Positions 18,245-26,424 of a stretch of 64,000 bases of DNA are shown here, piece by piece. The DNA lies in assembly GCF_900113015.1 (NCBI RefSeq), contig NZ_FONV01000002.1, forward strand, positions 186,001 to 250,000, in the 5' to 3' direction. The DNA comes from Actinoplanes philippinensis (GTDB lineage: Bacteria > Actinomycetota > Actinomycetes > Mycobacteriales > Micromonosporaceae). Made by a program: the position numbers and the translations under genes. Under the pieces are notes generated by a model that saw only the letters and a list, made by a program, of their open reading frames with translations, ran no database searches and had not been told where the DNA came from. Each line of letters begins with the position of its first letter. The first letter of the stretch is position 1.

Positions 18245-18302
18245 ACCTGTGCTTGACACAGGTTCTTGCTGTGGACCATGATGCTGTGCATGACACAGGT
18301 TC
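18245..18302. promoter_or_regulatory. Rightward promoter with two operator-like dyads
   Basis: Two related inverted repeats: ACCTGTG-5-CACAGGT (18245-18263) and CTGTG-5-CACAG (about 18285-18299, continuing as CACAGGTTC like the first), 39 bp apart. The first covers a -35 box TTGACA (18253-18258); an 18-bp spacer leads to CATGAT (18277-18282) as -10. The predicted transcript start falls at or next to the ATG at 18290, so the first message may be leaderless. A third weak dyad CTGGC-7-GCCAG lies at about 18225. Probable binding sites of the divergent XRE repressor (inference). Confidence 0.6.
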
Positions 18303-18499
18303 CCCCGCAAGAGACAGCTTCTAAGCCGGAGCTCCTCACGGCCAAGGAGGCCGGGGAGGCACTGGGTGGCGTCAGCGACGAGACCGTGAATCGCTGGGCG
18401 CGTGACGGGCGGATCGCCTGCATCACGCTCCCGTCCGGTCAGCGGCGCTTCCGGCGCGAGGTCATCGACGCGATCCTCGCCGGCAACACCGCGGCCTGA
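18290..18499 (+). CDS. Small MerR/BldC-like helix-turn-helix protein
   Basis: 69 residues: L-L-T-A-K-E-A-G-E-A-L-G ... T-V-N-R-W-A-R-D-G-R-I ... R-R-F-R-R-E-V-I-D. This is the winged-helix form shared by excisionases and the actinomycete developmental regulator BldC (T-P-x-E-V-A-x-L-F-x-V-D/K-x-K-T-V-x-R-W). First gene behind the dyad-containing promoter; ATG 18290 sits at the predicted transcript start. Could act as the lytic-cycle activator (Cro/Xis-like role). Confidence 0.75.
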   Translation: MTQVPPQETASKPELLTAKEAGEALGGVSDETVNRWARDGRIACITLPSGQRRFRREVIDAILAGNTAA

Positions 18500-18500
18500 T

Positions 18501-18704
18501 GTGGCCGTGGAGACGACCCGGGCCGACGCATCCGGCACCTTCCGGTCCGTCGACACCTCGCCCGCCGTCCGGCCCGAAACGGCCGTGGTGGCTGCCGAAG
18601 CCGAAGTGATCGCCGACGACCTGGAGCCGTGGTTCGGCCAGGTCTCGCGCTGGTGGGTCGGTGAGGTCCCCGGCCTCGGCGTGATGCGCCTGCCGCTCCC
18701 CTGA
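18501..18704 (+). CDS. Small protein of unknown function
   Basis: 67 residues starting with GTG two bases after the preceding stop. The N-terminal half is Thr/Ala/Val-rich, and the C-terminal part W-F-G-Q-V-S-R-W-W-V-G-E-V-P-G-L-G is Trp-rich. No ribosome site of its own, so it depends on coupling. No known relative. Confidence 0.5.
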   Translation: MAVETTRADASGTFRSVDTSPAVRPETAVVAAEAEVIADDLEPWFGQVSRWWVGEVPGLGVMRLPLP

Positions 18705-18780
18705 CATAGATCGCGCCGCCCGGATGCCACCGGACGGCGCGGTGCACCGGACAGAACTCCCCGCGAAGAAAGGACGTCCA

Positions 18781-20061
18781 GTGACTACCCAGACCGTACC
18801 TGAACCGGAAGAGATCCCGGTCGCCAAGCTGACGCGCGGCACCTGGATTCAGGCGATCGACGAGGACGGCTGCGACCACGGCGAGGCCGAGGTGCTGCAC
18901 GTCGAGGCCTACCAGGGCTCCGCGGTGATCCTCTACCGCCCGCGAGGCCTCAGCGACCCCCGGGCCAGCTTCTTCGACAACGCGACTCAGACGGTGCCCG
19001 TGTTGTCCGCCGAGCGACTGGCCGAGGCGAAAGCCGCCGCAGAGCGCGCCGAGCGGATCGCCGACATCCGGGCTTTCGCCGACTTCCTGGAGCAGCACCC
19101 GGCGCTGCCCGTGACCAACATTCGAATGCAGGCGTCGCTCAACCCGCACGGTGACGTCTGGAACAGCGGCGCCGAGGGCGTGGCCGAGGTCCGGCGGCTC
19201 GCCGGACTGTTCGACGGCAAGGTCATGCAGGACAACGAGCACATCACGGCGACCCGCGAGGTCGGGGCGACCGAGTACGTCATCGTGGCCTGGCACAAGG
19301 CCGGGCGCCCGGCCGAGCCGGTCGTCGAGGACGAGCGGTGCGAGACCTGCGGCGAGTCGATGCGGGAGATCCAGTCCGGGAGGCTGGGCCATATTCCCGG
19401 CGAGGCCTGCGCTCCGGTCGACGACCTGGGCTTCGGTTACTCCCGTGAGCAGGATGACCCGACGCCGGTGTCGCCGGCGCGTGGCGGTCCGGTCCAAACG
19501 GGCGGCGTGGTCGACGGCGGCCAGCTGGTCGACGAGACCCCGGTCGGGCACTACGAGGTGCGCGGCTGGAAGGGCGACGGGCCCGGCGAGTGCGGCGTTG
19601 AGTGCGCGTGCGGGGAGGCCACGTTCGACGGCTTCGACTCTCTCGCCGAGGCGAGTGCGCAGCTGGCCTTCCACATCGAGGCGGCGACGTCGCCGACCGG
19701 CCTGACCAAGGCGGCCGACGAGTCGCGTGGCCCGCTGGCCGGCACCACGCCGGTCGTCACCTACTTCTCGTTCGGCTACGGCCAGATCGACCGGGACAGC
19801 GGCCGGGAGCTGGTCGGCCGCTACGTGACGGTGGTCGCGCCGACGTACGACGGGTGCCGGGAGGCGATGTTCGCCAGCCGGTACGAGAACCGCTGGTCGT
19901 TCGACTACCTGGCGGGCCGGCCGTCGACGACCGAGGTCGTGTCGCGGTGGACCGAGCATGAGGTGATCGTTGCGCCCGGCACGGACCCGGCGCGGGCCGA
20001 GGCCGCGTTGAAGGCCGCGGCTGAGCTGCTGGTCGTCGAGCCGGTGAGTGAGGCCCGCTGA
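18781..20061 (+). CDS. Phage-like protein of unknown function, 426 aa
   Basis: The longest early gene apart from the recombination genes. GTG start preceded by GAAAGGACG. It is acidic, with an N-terminal beta-rich part (T-R-G-T-W-I-Q-A-I-D-E-D-G), a helical A-E-R-L-A-E-A-K-A-A-A-E-R-A-E-R stretch (about 85-105), one C-E-T-C-G pair in the middle and another C-G-V-E-C-A-C-G near residue 275. Resembles composite hypothetical proteins of actinophage early regions. Its stop overlaps the next start (TGATG). Confidence 0.75.
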   Translation: MTTQTVPEPEEIPVAKLTRGTWIQAIDEDGCDHGEAEVLHVEAYQGSAVILYRPRGLSDPRASFFDNATQTVPVLSAERLAEAKAAAERAERIADIRAFADFLEQHPALPVTNIRMQASLNPHGDVWNSGAEGVAEVRRLAGLFDGKVMQDNEHITATREVGATEYVIVAWHKAGRPAEPVVEDERCETCGESMREIQSGRLGHIPGEACAPVDDLGFGYSREQDDPTPVSPARGGPVQTGGVVDGGQLVDETPVGHYEVRGWKGDGPGECGVECACGEATFDGFDSLAEASAQLAFHIEAATSPTGLTKAADESRGPLAGTTPVVTYFSFGYGQIDRDSGRELVGRYVTVVAPTYDGCREAMFASRYENRWSFDYLAGRPSTTEVVSRWTEHEVIVAPGTDPARAEAALKAAAELLVVEPVSEAR

Positions 20062-20408
20062 TGGGCCTGCATCGCGGCGAGGCCGCCCGCACCCCGGCCC
20101 CGATCCACCACGTGCCCGAGTTCCGTCAGCCGACCGCGTGCGGCATCGCCTGGCCCGACCTGCCGTTCCTCGACCTCGCGACGACTGACCGCCTTGAGGT
20201 GACCTGCGACGCCTGCAAGACGCGGTTGGCGGGCGGGTTCCGGGTGCTGCGGACGCTGCCGTCTCCGGCCGGGCCGATCACGATCGCGTCGGAGTCGATC
20301 GACCGTGAGACGGCGATGGCCCGCTTCGACGAGATGGTCGGCTGGGGCATGGACCGGGTCCGGGTGGTCCGCGAGCAGGACTACCAGCCCAGCGAGGCCT
20401 CCCGGTGA
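20061..20408 (+). CDS. Small element protein with Cys motif
   Basis: 115 residues. The segment T-A-C-G-I-A-W-P-D-L-P ... V-T-C-D-A-C-K-T-R-L holds three cysteines in a pattern that suggests a metal-binding knuckle. No homologous family recognised. Coupled on both sides (TGATG upstream, GTGA downstream). Confidence 0.7.
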   Translation: MGLHRGEAARTPAPIHHVPEFRQPTACGIAWPDLPFLDLATTDRLEVTCDACKTRLAGGFRVLRTLPSPAGPITIASESIDRETAMARFDEMVGWGMDRVRVVREQDYQPSEASR

Positions 20409-20650
20409 GCGCCCGCCGGCCGCTGTGCGCGAACCCGGAGCTGCTGGTGCTGCTCGCTCAGGCCGAGGGCTGGACCTTGAACGTGCCGGAGCAGTGCGAG
20501 AGCCCTGCCTACCACCGGGTGCTCCTCGCGATCCGGCAGCGCGGGCGGATGACCGTCCATCAGGCGGACCTGTGCGTGTGGCACGCGTTCGTGGTGGTCG
20601 AGCGGAACGGCGGCCGGATCCTCGGCGAGCTGGCGACCGCTTCCCCCTGA
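20405..20650 (+). CDS. Small element protein
   Basis: 81 residues, GTG start in a GTGA overlap. Mixed helical protein with L-L-V-L-L-A-Q-A-E-G-W-T-L and R-M-T-V-H-Q-A-D-L. Function unknown. A 168-bp gap follows, the largest in the early train until the tRNA-like sequence. Confidence 0.65.
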   Translation: MSARRPLCANPELLVLLAQAEGWTLNVPEQCESPAYHRVLLAIRQRGRMTVHQADLCVWHAFVVVERNGGRILGELATASP

Positions 20651-20818
20651 TCTTCCCGACCGGGCGGCGCAGGTCCCCTGCCATTCGCGTCGCCCGCCAT
20701 TGGCCGGACCCGCTCGGACTCGGGTCCGGCCCCCGGCCCGGGGCGCTGATCCCGCCAGGCAGCGCCCCGGGCCACCCCAGACCTCACCTCCTCGCCTTCT
20801 CCTCACCGGGAGCCACCG

Positions 20819-21133
20819 ATGACCAGCACCACCACCCAGCCCCGCTGGGTGATCGACCTGGAGGACACCGTGCGGTTCACCACCCCGGACTTCCCTGAAC
20901 TCACCACCCGAGACCTGTCCGCCTACCGCAGCCGCCCGCCGGCGTTCCGTCGCCCGGAGGCGACCGGTGAGATCCCGGTCGTCGCGCCGGACCCGGAGCA
21001 GGAGCGGTTCAACCGGTTCTTCGCCGGCGCGCTCGACCGGGAGCTGCCGGCGGGCCGTCACCGCAGCAGCGGTCAGCCCGGCCTGCTCGTCCGCCTGGCC
21101 CGCACGCTGCTCCGCCTGGCCGGTGTCCGGTGA
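20819..21133 (+). CDS. Small element protein
   Basis: 104 residues with its own ribosome site (GGGAG 8 bases before ATG), so it may start a translation unit. N-terminal half is rich in Thr/Pro/Asp, the C-terminal half ends in an Arg/Leu-rich amphipathic helix (L-L-V-R-L-A-R-T-L-L-R-L-A). No known family. Confidence 0.68.
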   Translation: MTSTTTQPRWVIDLEDTVRFTTPDFPELTTRDLSAYRSRPPAFRRPEATGEIPVVAPDPEQERFNRFFAGALDRELPAGRHRSSGQPGLLVRLARTLLRLAGVR

Positions 21134-21642
21134 GCGGCCAGCCGAACGCCGAGCTGGCGTACCGCGTCCTCGACCACATCGACGCCCACCCCGAGCAGCA
21201 CGACCAGGGCACCTGGATCAGGTTCGACACCGACTGCGGCACCGTCGCCTGCTTCGCCGGATGGACCTGCCTCCTCGCCGGTGACACCCCGGCCACCCCG
21301 GTGATCACCCTCCACAACGAGGTCTCCCGAGTCACCGTCGTCGAGGACGGCAACGACGACCACGCGCACGACCGGAGCGTGAAGTACCGCGCTGCCGAGC
21401 TGCTCGGCCTCTACTCCGGCGAGTGGCGGCAGCTGTTCTACGTGGGGAACCGTGCTGCCCTCGGCCGTGTGGTCGCCGAGATCTTCGGCCCGCGCCCGGA
21501 CGACACCGGCGGCTGCCCGCCGGGCGGCTGCATCCCGAACTTCTGCGTCGGCGCGGACGACTGCCGCCGCGAGTACGACAGCAACGGCGACGTCATCTAC
21601 GACGAGGACGACCTCCCGCCGAACGCCGGGTCTGCGTCATGA
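21130..21642 (+). CDS. Actinophage-type protein with C-F-A-G-W motif
   Basis: 170 residues. The core C-G-T-V-A-C-F-A-G-W-T-C-L-L-A-G (about 37-52) followed by A-A-E-L-L-G-L is, from memory, a pattern common in small proteins of actinobacteriophages and their hosts. The C-terminus has four more cysteines (G-G-C-P-P-G-G-C-I-P-N-F-C-V ... D-D-C) and an acidic tail. Metal binding is plausible; role unknown. Confidence 0.72.
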   Translation: MSGQPNAELAYRVLDHIDAHPEQHDQGTWIRFDTDCGTVACFAGWTCLLAGDTPATPVITLHNEVSRVTVVEDGNDDHAHDRSVKYRAAELLGLYSGEWRQLFYVGNRAALGRVVAEIFGPRPDDTGGCPPGGCIPNFCVGADDCRREYDSNGDVIYDEDDLPPNAGSAS

Positions 21643-22052
21643 CCGCCGCCGAGCCGCTCTACTACGAGCACTTCGCACATCGTCCCCTTCCGTGGCCGGA
21701 GCACCTCGGCCGCTGGACGTGGCGGATCACCGACGGCATGGGCGGCCGAACCCTGATCGAGGGCACCGCGCTGACCGAGCGCGGCGCCGCCCGGAAGCAG
21801 GCCGCGGCGTTCGCCAGGTGCCAGCAGCGGGCCCCGTACACGCACGAGCCGCGGCACCCGCTGACCTCGGCCGAGCTGGCCTGGATCAACACGGTCCTGG
21901 ACCTGGCCGGCATCCCGGTCGAGGTCCAGACGTGCGGCACCGCGGTGGTCGTGACGCCGCAGAGCAAGCTGACGACCGAGCAAGAGGTCCGGGCGCTTAC
22001 TGAGGTGCTGGACCGCACGGACGCCCCGGTCCGCTGGGCAGGTGTCGCATGA
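21639..22052 (+). CDS. Small element protein
   Basis: 137 residues, ATG in an ATGA overlap. The N-terminal half is beta-rich (W-T-W-R-I-T-D-G-M-G-G-R-T-L-I-E-G). The C-terminal half (A-W-I-N-T-V-L-D-L-A-G-I-P-V-E ... T-E-Q-E-V-R-A-L-T-E-V-L-D-R) looks like an alpha/beta unit. Function unknown. Confidence 0.68.
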   Translation: MTAAEPLYYEHFAHRPLPWPEHLGRWTWRITDGMGGRTLIEGTALTERGAARKQAAAFARCQQRAPYTHEPRHPLTSAELAWINTVLDLAGIPVEVQTCGTAVVVTPQSKLTTEQEVRALTEVLDRTDAPVRWAGVA

Positions 22053-22414
22053 CGTCCGCCGAGCAGATGCCGTTCACCCTGACCGCCGACGAGCAGGCCG
22101 ACGTCGAACGGCGGGTCGCCGAACTCCACGAGTGCGGCTACGCCACCGTCGACCAGCACGTCGACCGCGACGGCACCGTGCTGAAACCAGGCCGCCGGAT
22201 CCGGCACGCCGGCCACCGGTACGTCGAGGCGATCCTGCGCGGTACCGGCTACATCGTCGCCGTCACGGAGAAGCCGGACTCGGCATGGTCGCGGGTCTAC
22301 GGGATGCCGGACGTCGAGATGGTGACCGTCTACGACACCGACCACTTCGGTGGCCGTCTGGCCACGGTCGCTCAGTACCACGTCGCGGTGGTCGAGGCGG
22401 GCGAAGCCCGATGA
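22049..22414 (+). CDS. Small element protein
   Basis: 121 residues, coupled to both neighbours by ATGA overlaps and lying directly before the recombination genes. Beta-rich with R-I-R-H-A-G-H-R-Y-V-E-A-I-L and a final Y-H-V-A-V-V-E-A-G. No family recognised. Confidence 0.68.
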   Translation: MTSAEQMPFTLTADEQADVERRVAELHECGYATVDQHVDRDGTVLKPGRRIRHAGHRYVEAILRGTGYIVAVTEKPDSAWSRVYGMPDVEMVTVYDTDHFGGRLATVAQYHVAVVEAGEAR

Positions 22415-23424
22415 CCGAGCCGCAGACGACGACCGGACGGCGGGTTACACCCACCGCCGTCCGGGTCCTCCCCGCCGACGCCGACCGCGACACCTGGCTC
22501 ACCGCCCGCCGCGCCGGGATCGGTTCCTCCGACGTCGCCGCGATCCTCGGCGCCGCCGACTACGCCACCGCCGTCCACGTCTACCGCGACAAACGCGGCC
22601 AGCTCGTCGACGACGCCGGCGAAGCCGCGCTCTGGGGCCACCTCCTCGAGGAGCCCGTCGCCCGGGAATGGGCACGCCGCCAGCGGTCGGTGATCCAGCG
22701 CGTCGGCCTGGTCGCCCACGCGGAGGAGCCGTGGCGGATGGCGACCCTCGACCGGCGGGTCCTGGAGTGCCCGCTCGACCGGTCGGTCCGGACCGCGTGC
22801 GCGCTGGAGGTGAAGTGCCGGTCGGCGTTCAAGGCCAACCGGTGGCGCAGCGATGTCCCCGACGACGTCCTCGCGCAGACGGTGTGGCAGATGTCGGTGA
22901 CCGGGTTCGATCACGTCCACGTCGCGGTGCTGCTCGGCGGGAACGAGCTGAAGCTGACCGTCGTCGAGCGCGACCAGGCGCTGGAGGCGTTTGTCCTCGG
23001 CGAGGTCCGCCGGTTCCGCGACGAGCACCTGCTCGCCGGTGTCGAGCCGGACTGGGACCTCAGCAAGGCGCAGGCGCTGATCGACATGGACTCGCTGATG
23101 CACCCGGTCCGGGTCGGCGAGATCGGAATCGCGGACGTCGGCGAGGTCATCGAATACGCCGAACGGTCCGCGGCCAAGAGCGCGGCGACGAAGGCGCTGA
23201 AGGAGTCGAGCGCCACGCTGCGACGTCTCGCGGCCGGCGCGCGGACGGTGACGTTCGGCGGCGAGCTGGCCTACGAGTACAGCCCGGTTACCCGGCGGGA
23301 CGTCGACCTCGACCAGCTGAAGGCGCGCTGGCCGGAGGCGTACGCCGCGGTGGTGACCGAGAAGACCCACGACCAGATCCGGATCGCCAAGGAGTTCCGG
23401 CAGACCCCTGGAGGTAAGGCGTGA
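22411..23424 (+). CDS. YqaJ-type viral recombinase (lambda exonuclease family)
   Basis: 337 residues. The N-terminal R-R-A-G-I-G-S-S-D-V-A-A-I-L-G, the acid residue block W-G-H-L-L-E-E-P-V-A, and C-A-L-E-V-K-C-R-S-A (the E-x-K of the nuclease core) followed by W-Q-M-S-V-T-G are the signature of the PD-(D/E)XK YqaJ/lambda-exo family. It resects double-stranded DNA ends 5' to 3' for single-strand annealing; its partner annealase is the next gene (GTGA overlap, with GGAGG). Confidence 0.9.
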   Translation: MTEPQTTTGRRVTPTAVRVLPADADRDTWLTARRAGIGSSDVAAILGAADYATAVHVYRDKRGQLVDDAGEAALWGHLLEEPVAREWARRQRSVIQRVGLVAHAEEPWRMATLDRRVLECPLDRSVRTACALEVKCRSAFKANRWRSDVPDDVLAQTVWQMSVTGFDHVHVAVLLGGNELKLTVVERDQALEAFVLGEVRRFRDEHLLAGVEPDWDLSKAQALIDMDSLMHPVRVGEIGIADVGEVIEYAERSAAKSAATKALKESSATLRRLAAGARTVTFGGELAYEYSPVTRRDVDLDQLKARWPEAYAAVVTEKTHDQIRIAKEFRQTPGGKA

Positions 23425-24203
23425 GCCTGCGAGAACGGGCCGCGGCGGCGGCCAACGGGCACGAGACGCCGGCGGCCGGGCTGGGTGACGGCCCGGCCCG
23501 GCCGGCCATCACCACGGCGCCGCTGGAGGACATCGAGTACACCGGCGCGATCACCGACGCCGAGAACGTGCCCGTGCAGGTGGCGTGGGCGCGGGTGATG
23601 GCCGACGTCCAGTCGGTGTCCAAGGGCGACCAGCGCTCCGACACCGGCGGCCGGTACGCGTTCCGCGGCGTCGACCGGGTCGTCAACGCGGTCGGCCCGG
23701 CGTTGCGCCGACACGGGGTGCTCGTGCTTCCGACCGAGATCCTGTCGGTCGAGTACAAGGAGTCCCGGACCACGAACGGCAAGGTGATGCAGGACGTCAC
23801 CGTGCGCGTGGAGTGGACGATCTTCGGGCCGAAGGGCGACGCGCTGCCGCCGGTCCAGTCGGCCGGCCAAGCCACGGATACCAGCGACAAGGGCACCGCC
23901 AAGGCCATCTCGGTCGCGCAACGGGTGCTGTTCCTGACCGCTCTGCACATTCCGACGCAGGACCCGGACGTCGACCGCGGCCACGAGCGCGGCGAGCACG
24001 CCGGGCCGACGCCGAATCAGTACCGGGACGAGATCGTCGACCCACGGACGTCGCTCGGTCGGTTGCGGCAGATCCGGACCGAGTTGCGCCAGCACGGCCG
24101 GGGCGGGGTGCCGGTGGTGAACGAGGTCGGCGACGAGGAGCCGCTGCTGGCGTTGTGCGAGCGGATCGGCCTGCAGCGCAGCGAGGCCGGTGAGGGCCGA
24201 TGA
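23421..24203 (+). CDS. ERF-family single-strand annealing protein
   Basis: 260 residues. The ERF core is visible: A-W-A-R-V-M-A-D-V-Q-S-V-S-K-G, Y-A-F-R-G-V-D-R-V-V-N-A-V-G-P-A-L, and the late S-A-G-Q-A-T-D-T-S-D-K-G-T-A-K-A-I-S-V-A-Q-R segment. ERF proteins anneal complementary strands in phage recombination. With the upstream YqaJ nuclease it forms a two-component recombination system like lambda Red. The C-terminal 70 residues are a family-variable tail. Confidence 0.9.
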   Translation: MSLRERAAAAANGHETPAAGLGDGPARPAITTAPLEDIEYTGAITDAENVPVQVAWARVMADVQSVSKGDQRSDTGGRYAFRGVDRVVNAVGPALRRHGVLVLPTEILSVEYKESRTTNGKVMQDVTVRVEWTIFGPKGDALPPVQSAGQATDTSDKGTAKAISVAQRVLFLTALHIPTQDPDVDRGHERGEHAGPTPNQYRDEIVDPRTSLGRLRQIRTELRQHGRGGVPVVNEVGDEEPLLALCERIGLQRSEAGEGR

Positions 24204-24538
24204 GCGCCGACCTCGTCTCCCCGTTCACCGTCGCCGACTTCAACGCCGACGACGCCGGCGTCCTCGCCAGCCACCTCCGGGCGCTCGCCGACCCGGCCCG
24301 GCTCCGGATCCTCGGCCTGCTCCGCCAGCACGGGCCGATGGCCGGCCGGGACCTGGTCCCGCTCCTCGGCCTCGCCCAGCCGACCGTCTCGCACCACCTC
24401 GGGATCCTGCGGGACGCCGGCCTGATCGAGGACCGGCCGGAGGGCCAGCGGGTGGTTCGGGTGCTGTGCGTCGATGCGATCACGGTGTTGGCGACGCTCA
24501 TCAATCCGAACGTCGGTTCGAACGGCGGCGGTCGATGA
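24200..24538 (+). CDS. ArsR-like winged-helix protein
   Basis: 112 residues with a clear ArsR-type helix-turn-helix: H-L-R-A-L-A-D-P-A-R-L-R-I-L-G-L-L ... P-T-V-S-H-H-L-G-I-L-R-D-A-G-L-I. No metal-binding cysteines are seen. Embedded between annealase and resolvase genes with ATGA overlaps, so it is expressed with the recombination genes. Could be an autoregulator of the train or a modifier of host transcription. Confidence 0.82.
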   Translation: MSADLVSPFTVADFNADDAGVLASHLRALADPARLRILGLLRQHGPMAGRDLVPLLGLAQPTVSHHLGILRDAGLIEDRPEGQRVVRVLCVDAITVLATLINPNVGSNGGGR

Positions 24539-25149
24539 TCCGGCCGCTGCGGGCGGTCGCCCTCGATCTATCGACGGCGGCTACCGCGATCGCATCGACG
24601 CATGCCTCGACTGGTGAGCCGCGCCTGTCGGTCCGCACCATCGACAGCGCCAAGCGTCCGCTGCACATGCAGACCGACATCATCGACATCCAGGTCCGGC
24701 AGGCCTGCGGATTCGGGTCCGGGAACCGTCTTCTCGGCGAGGGCTGGGCGGACCTGGTCGTCATCGAGGGCACGTTCTCCCGCCAGTCAGCGTCGGACTA
24801 CCCCCTGCACCACATCCGGGCCTGCGTGACGCAGTGGCTTGCCCGGCAGGGGATCCCGTACGTCGATGTCGCTCCGGCGACGGTGAAGGTCTACGCGACC
24901 GGGTCCGGTGCAACGTCGGGCGCGAACAAGGTGACCAAGGACAAGGTCATCGCGGCGGTGATCGCCACGTACGGGCGGCTGCTGCACATCCCGCCGACGG
25001 ACGACAACTGTGCGGACGCGGTGGCCCAATTGGCGATGGGTCTCGATGCGTACGGGCAGCCGCTCGCTCCGGTGCCGGACTCGCATCGACGGGCGTTGAA
25101 CACGGTGAAGTGGCCGAAGCTCGATCTATCGATGGCGGGTGTCCGGTGA
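24535..25149 (+). CDS. RuvC-like Holliday junction resolvase
   Basis: 204 residues with an RNase H/RuvC fold: first acidic residue in V-A-L-D-L-S-T-A, second in L-V-V-I-E-G, and the terminal pair in D-D-N-C-A-D-A-V-A-Q-L-A-M-G. Such phage RuvC proteins cut branched DNA during recombination or packaging. Follows the ArsR-like gene by an ATGA overlap. The C-terminal 40 residues after L-A-M-G-L are unassigned. Confidence 0.8.
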   Translation: MIRPLRAVALDLSTAATAIASTHASTGEPRLSVRTIDSAKRPLHMQTDIIDIQVRQACGFGSGNRLLGEGWADLVVIEGTFSRQSASDYPLHHIRACVTQWLARQGIPYVDVAPATVKVYATGSGATSGANKVTKDKVIAAVIATYGRLLHIPPTDDNCADAVAQLAMGLDAYGQPLAPVPDSHRRALNTVKWPKLDLSMAGVR

Positions 25150-25394
25150 AGCCGCTCGGTAACCGCGGCCCGGTCGTCGAAACCGTGTCGCCGCCCGCCC
25201 CGAACCCGGCCGTGCTCCTCTCGCGGATCGCCGAGGTGGACCGGCTGACGGCGGTCAACCTGCTCGCCCAGTCGGACCTGTACGCCGACGACCGCAACGG
25301 CGAGCTCGTCGACCTGCTCCTCGACATCCGGCGGGCGCTGTGTCTGCCGGCGGCCGGGGTGTCGGTGCCGATCGTGCCGGGCCGGTCGTCATGA
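25146..25394 (+). CDS. Small element protein
   Basis: 82 residues, GTG start in a GTGA overlap with the resolvase gene. Two helices (L-L-S-R-I-A-E-V-D-R-L-T-A-V-N-L-L and E-L-V-D-L-L-L-D-I-R-R-A-L) flanked by Pro/Val-rich ends. Function unknown. Confidence 0.65.
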   Translation: MKPLGNRGPVVETVSPPAPNPAVLLSRIAEVDRLTAVNLLAQSDLYADDRNGELVDLLLDIRRALCLPAAGVSVPIVPGRSS

Positions 25395-26113
25395 GCGAGC
25401 GGCTGTGCGTGTGCGGGCATCCGCAGGGCCGGCATCTGCTGGCCCGCCGGGACTGCAAGTCGTGCCGGGACTGCACCGCGTTTGAGGCGGCCGCCGTGGT
25501 GGCGCTGGATGTCACCGCGCTGCTCGCCGAGGTCGAGGGCGACGCGTCGCGGGAGGCCGACCTGGCCGCCCGGCTCGCGGACGTTGAGCGGCAGCTGGCC
25601 GAGGCCCGCCGGCAGCGCGACGCCAACATGACCGCATCCGCCGACGCGGCCCGGAAGCTGATCGCCGAGCGCGACGGCGCGGCCGAGCGCTGGGCCAATG
25701 CGCGCGAGGAGATCGAACGCCTGACCGCCCAGCTCGGGCAGGCCGAGGACCGGTGCCGCCAGATCCAGGACGAGGACCTGCCCGAGGCGATCGCCACCGC
25801 CACCAAGGAGCTGCAGGCGGAGCTGGATCTAGCACGCCTCACCGTCGGCGACCTGCGGCAGCACGAGATCACCCGGGCCCGGCTCCTGCAGGAGCGCGGC
25901 GCCGAGGTCACGTCGCTGCGGGACCGGCTGAAACAGGCCGAGGAGTACGCCCGCGATCTCCAGGACCAGCTGCCCGCCGGTGAGCGGCTGTACGACACCC
26001 ACGTCCGCTACCTGTGCCCCGTCTGCGGCGGCCGGTACCGGGAGTTCCACACCACCCATCCGTGCGCCCGGCTCGTGCCGGTGCGTGTCCGCATCACCTT
26101 CATCGAGGAGTAG
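25391..26113 (+). CDS. Coiled-coil protein with terminal zinc-knuckle motifs
   Basis: 240 residues. The N-terminus has C-V-C-G-H-P-Q-G-R-H and C-K-S-C-R-D-C; the C-terminus has C-P-V-C-G-G-R ... H-T-T-H-P-C. Between them (about 40-200) is a long charged coiled coil (A-D-V-E-R-Q-L-A-E-A-R-R-Q-R-D etc.). A rod with metal-binding ends suggests a scaffold or DNA-bridging role, but none is known. Confidence 0.75.
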   Translation: MSERLCVCGHPQGRHLLARRDCKSCRDCTAFEAAAVVALDVTALLAEVEGDASREADLAARLADVERQLAEARRQRDANMTASADAARKLIAERDGAAERWANAREEIERLTAQLGQAEDRCRQIQDEDLPEAIATATKELQAELDLARLTVGDLRQHEITRARLLQERGAEVTSLRDRLKQAEEYARDLQDQLPAGERLYDTHVRYLCPVCGGRYREFHTTHPCARLVPVRVRITFIEE

Positions 26114-26119
26114 CAGCGA

Positions 26120-26416
26120 ATGACCACGCCCACCACCGACCAGCCCACCGACTTCGAGATCCGTAAGGCCGCGCTCGGCCTGGCCGTCGACAGCCTCGAC
26201 GTGGAGACACAGCCGAGCGAGGACGAGGTGCTCACCCGGGCCGCCCGGTTCGAGACCTACCTCCGTGGCAGCGAGACCGCGAAGCCGGAGCCCGCGGAGA
26301 AGCCGGAGACGCGGACCTCGTTCCCCGGCGGGTGTGGCGAGCCGGGCTGCATCGCGTGCAGCCCCGGCGGGCTCATGGACGCCATGTTCCCCGAGTTGCG
26401 GCGCACCGCGCGCTGA
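26120..26416 (+). CDS. Small element protein, paralogue of the gene at 27047
   Basis: 98 residues. The first half, I-R-K-A-A-L-G-L-A-V-D-S-L ... D-E-V-L-T-R-A-A-R-F-E-T-Y-L-R-G, matches I-R-A-A-A-L-E-L-A-V-N-A-Y ... D-E-I-V-E-T-A-K-V-F-E-A-Y-L-R-G of the protein 0.6 kb downstream. The second half has C-G-E-P-G-C-I-A-C, a possible metal site. Function unknown; E-T-Y-L-R-G-type helices are common in actinophage genomes. Confidence 0.7.
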   Translation: MTTPTTDQPTDFEIRKAALGLAVDSLDVETQPSEDEVLTRAARFETYLRGSETAKPEPAEKPETRTSFPGGCGEPGCIACSPGGLMDAMFPELRRTAR

Positions 26417-26424
26417 TCCGGACC

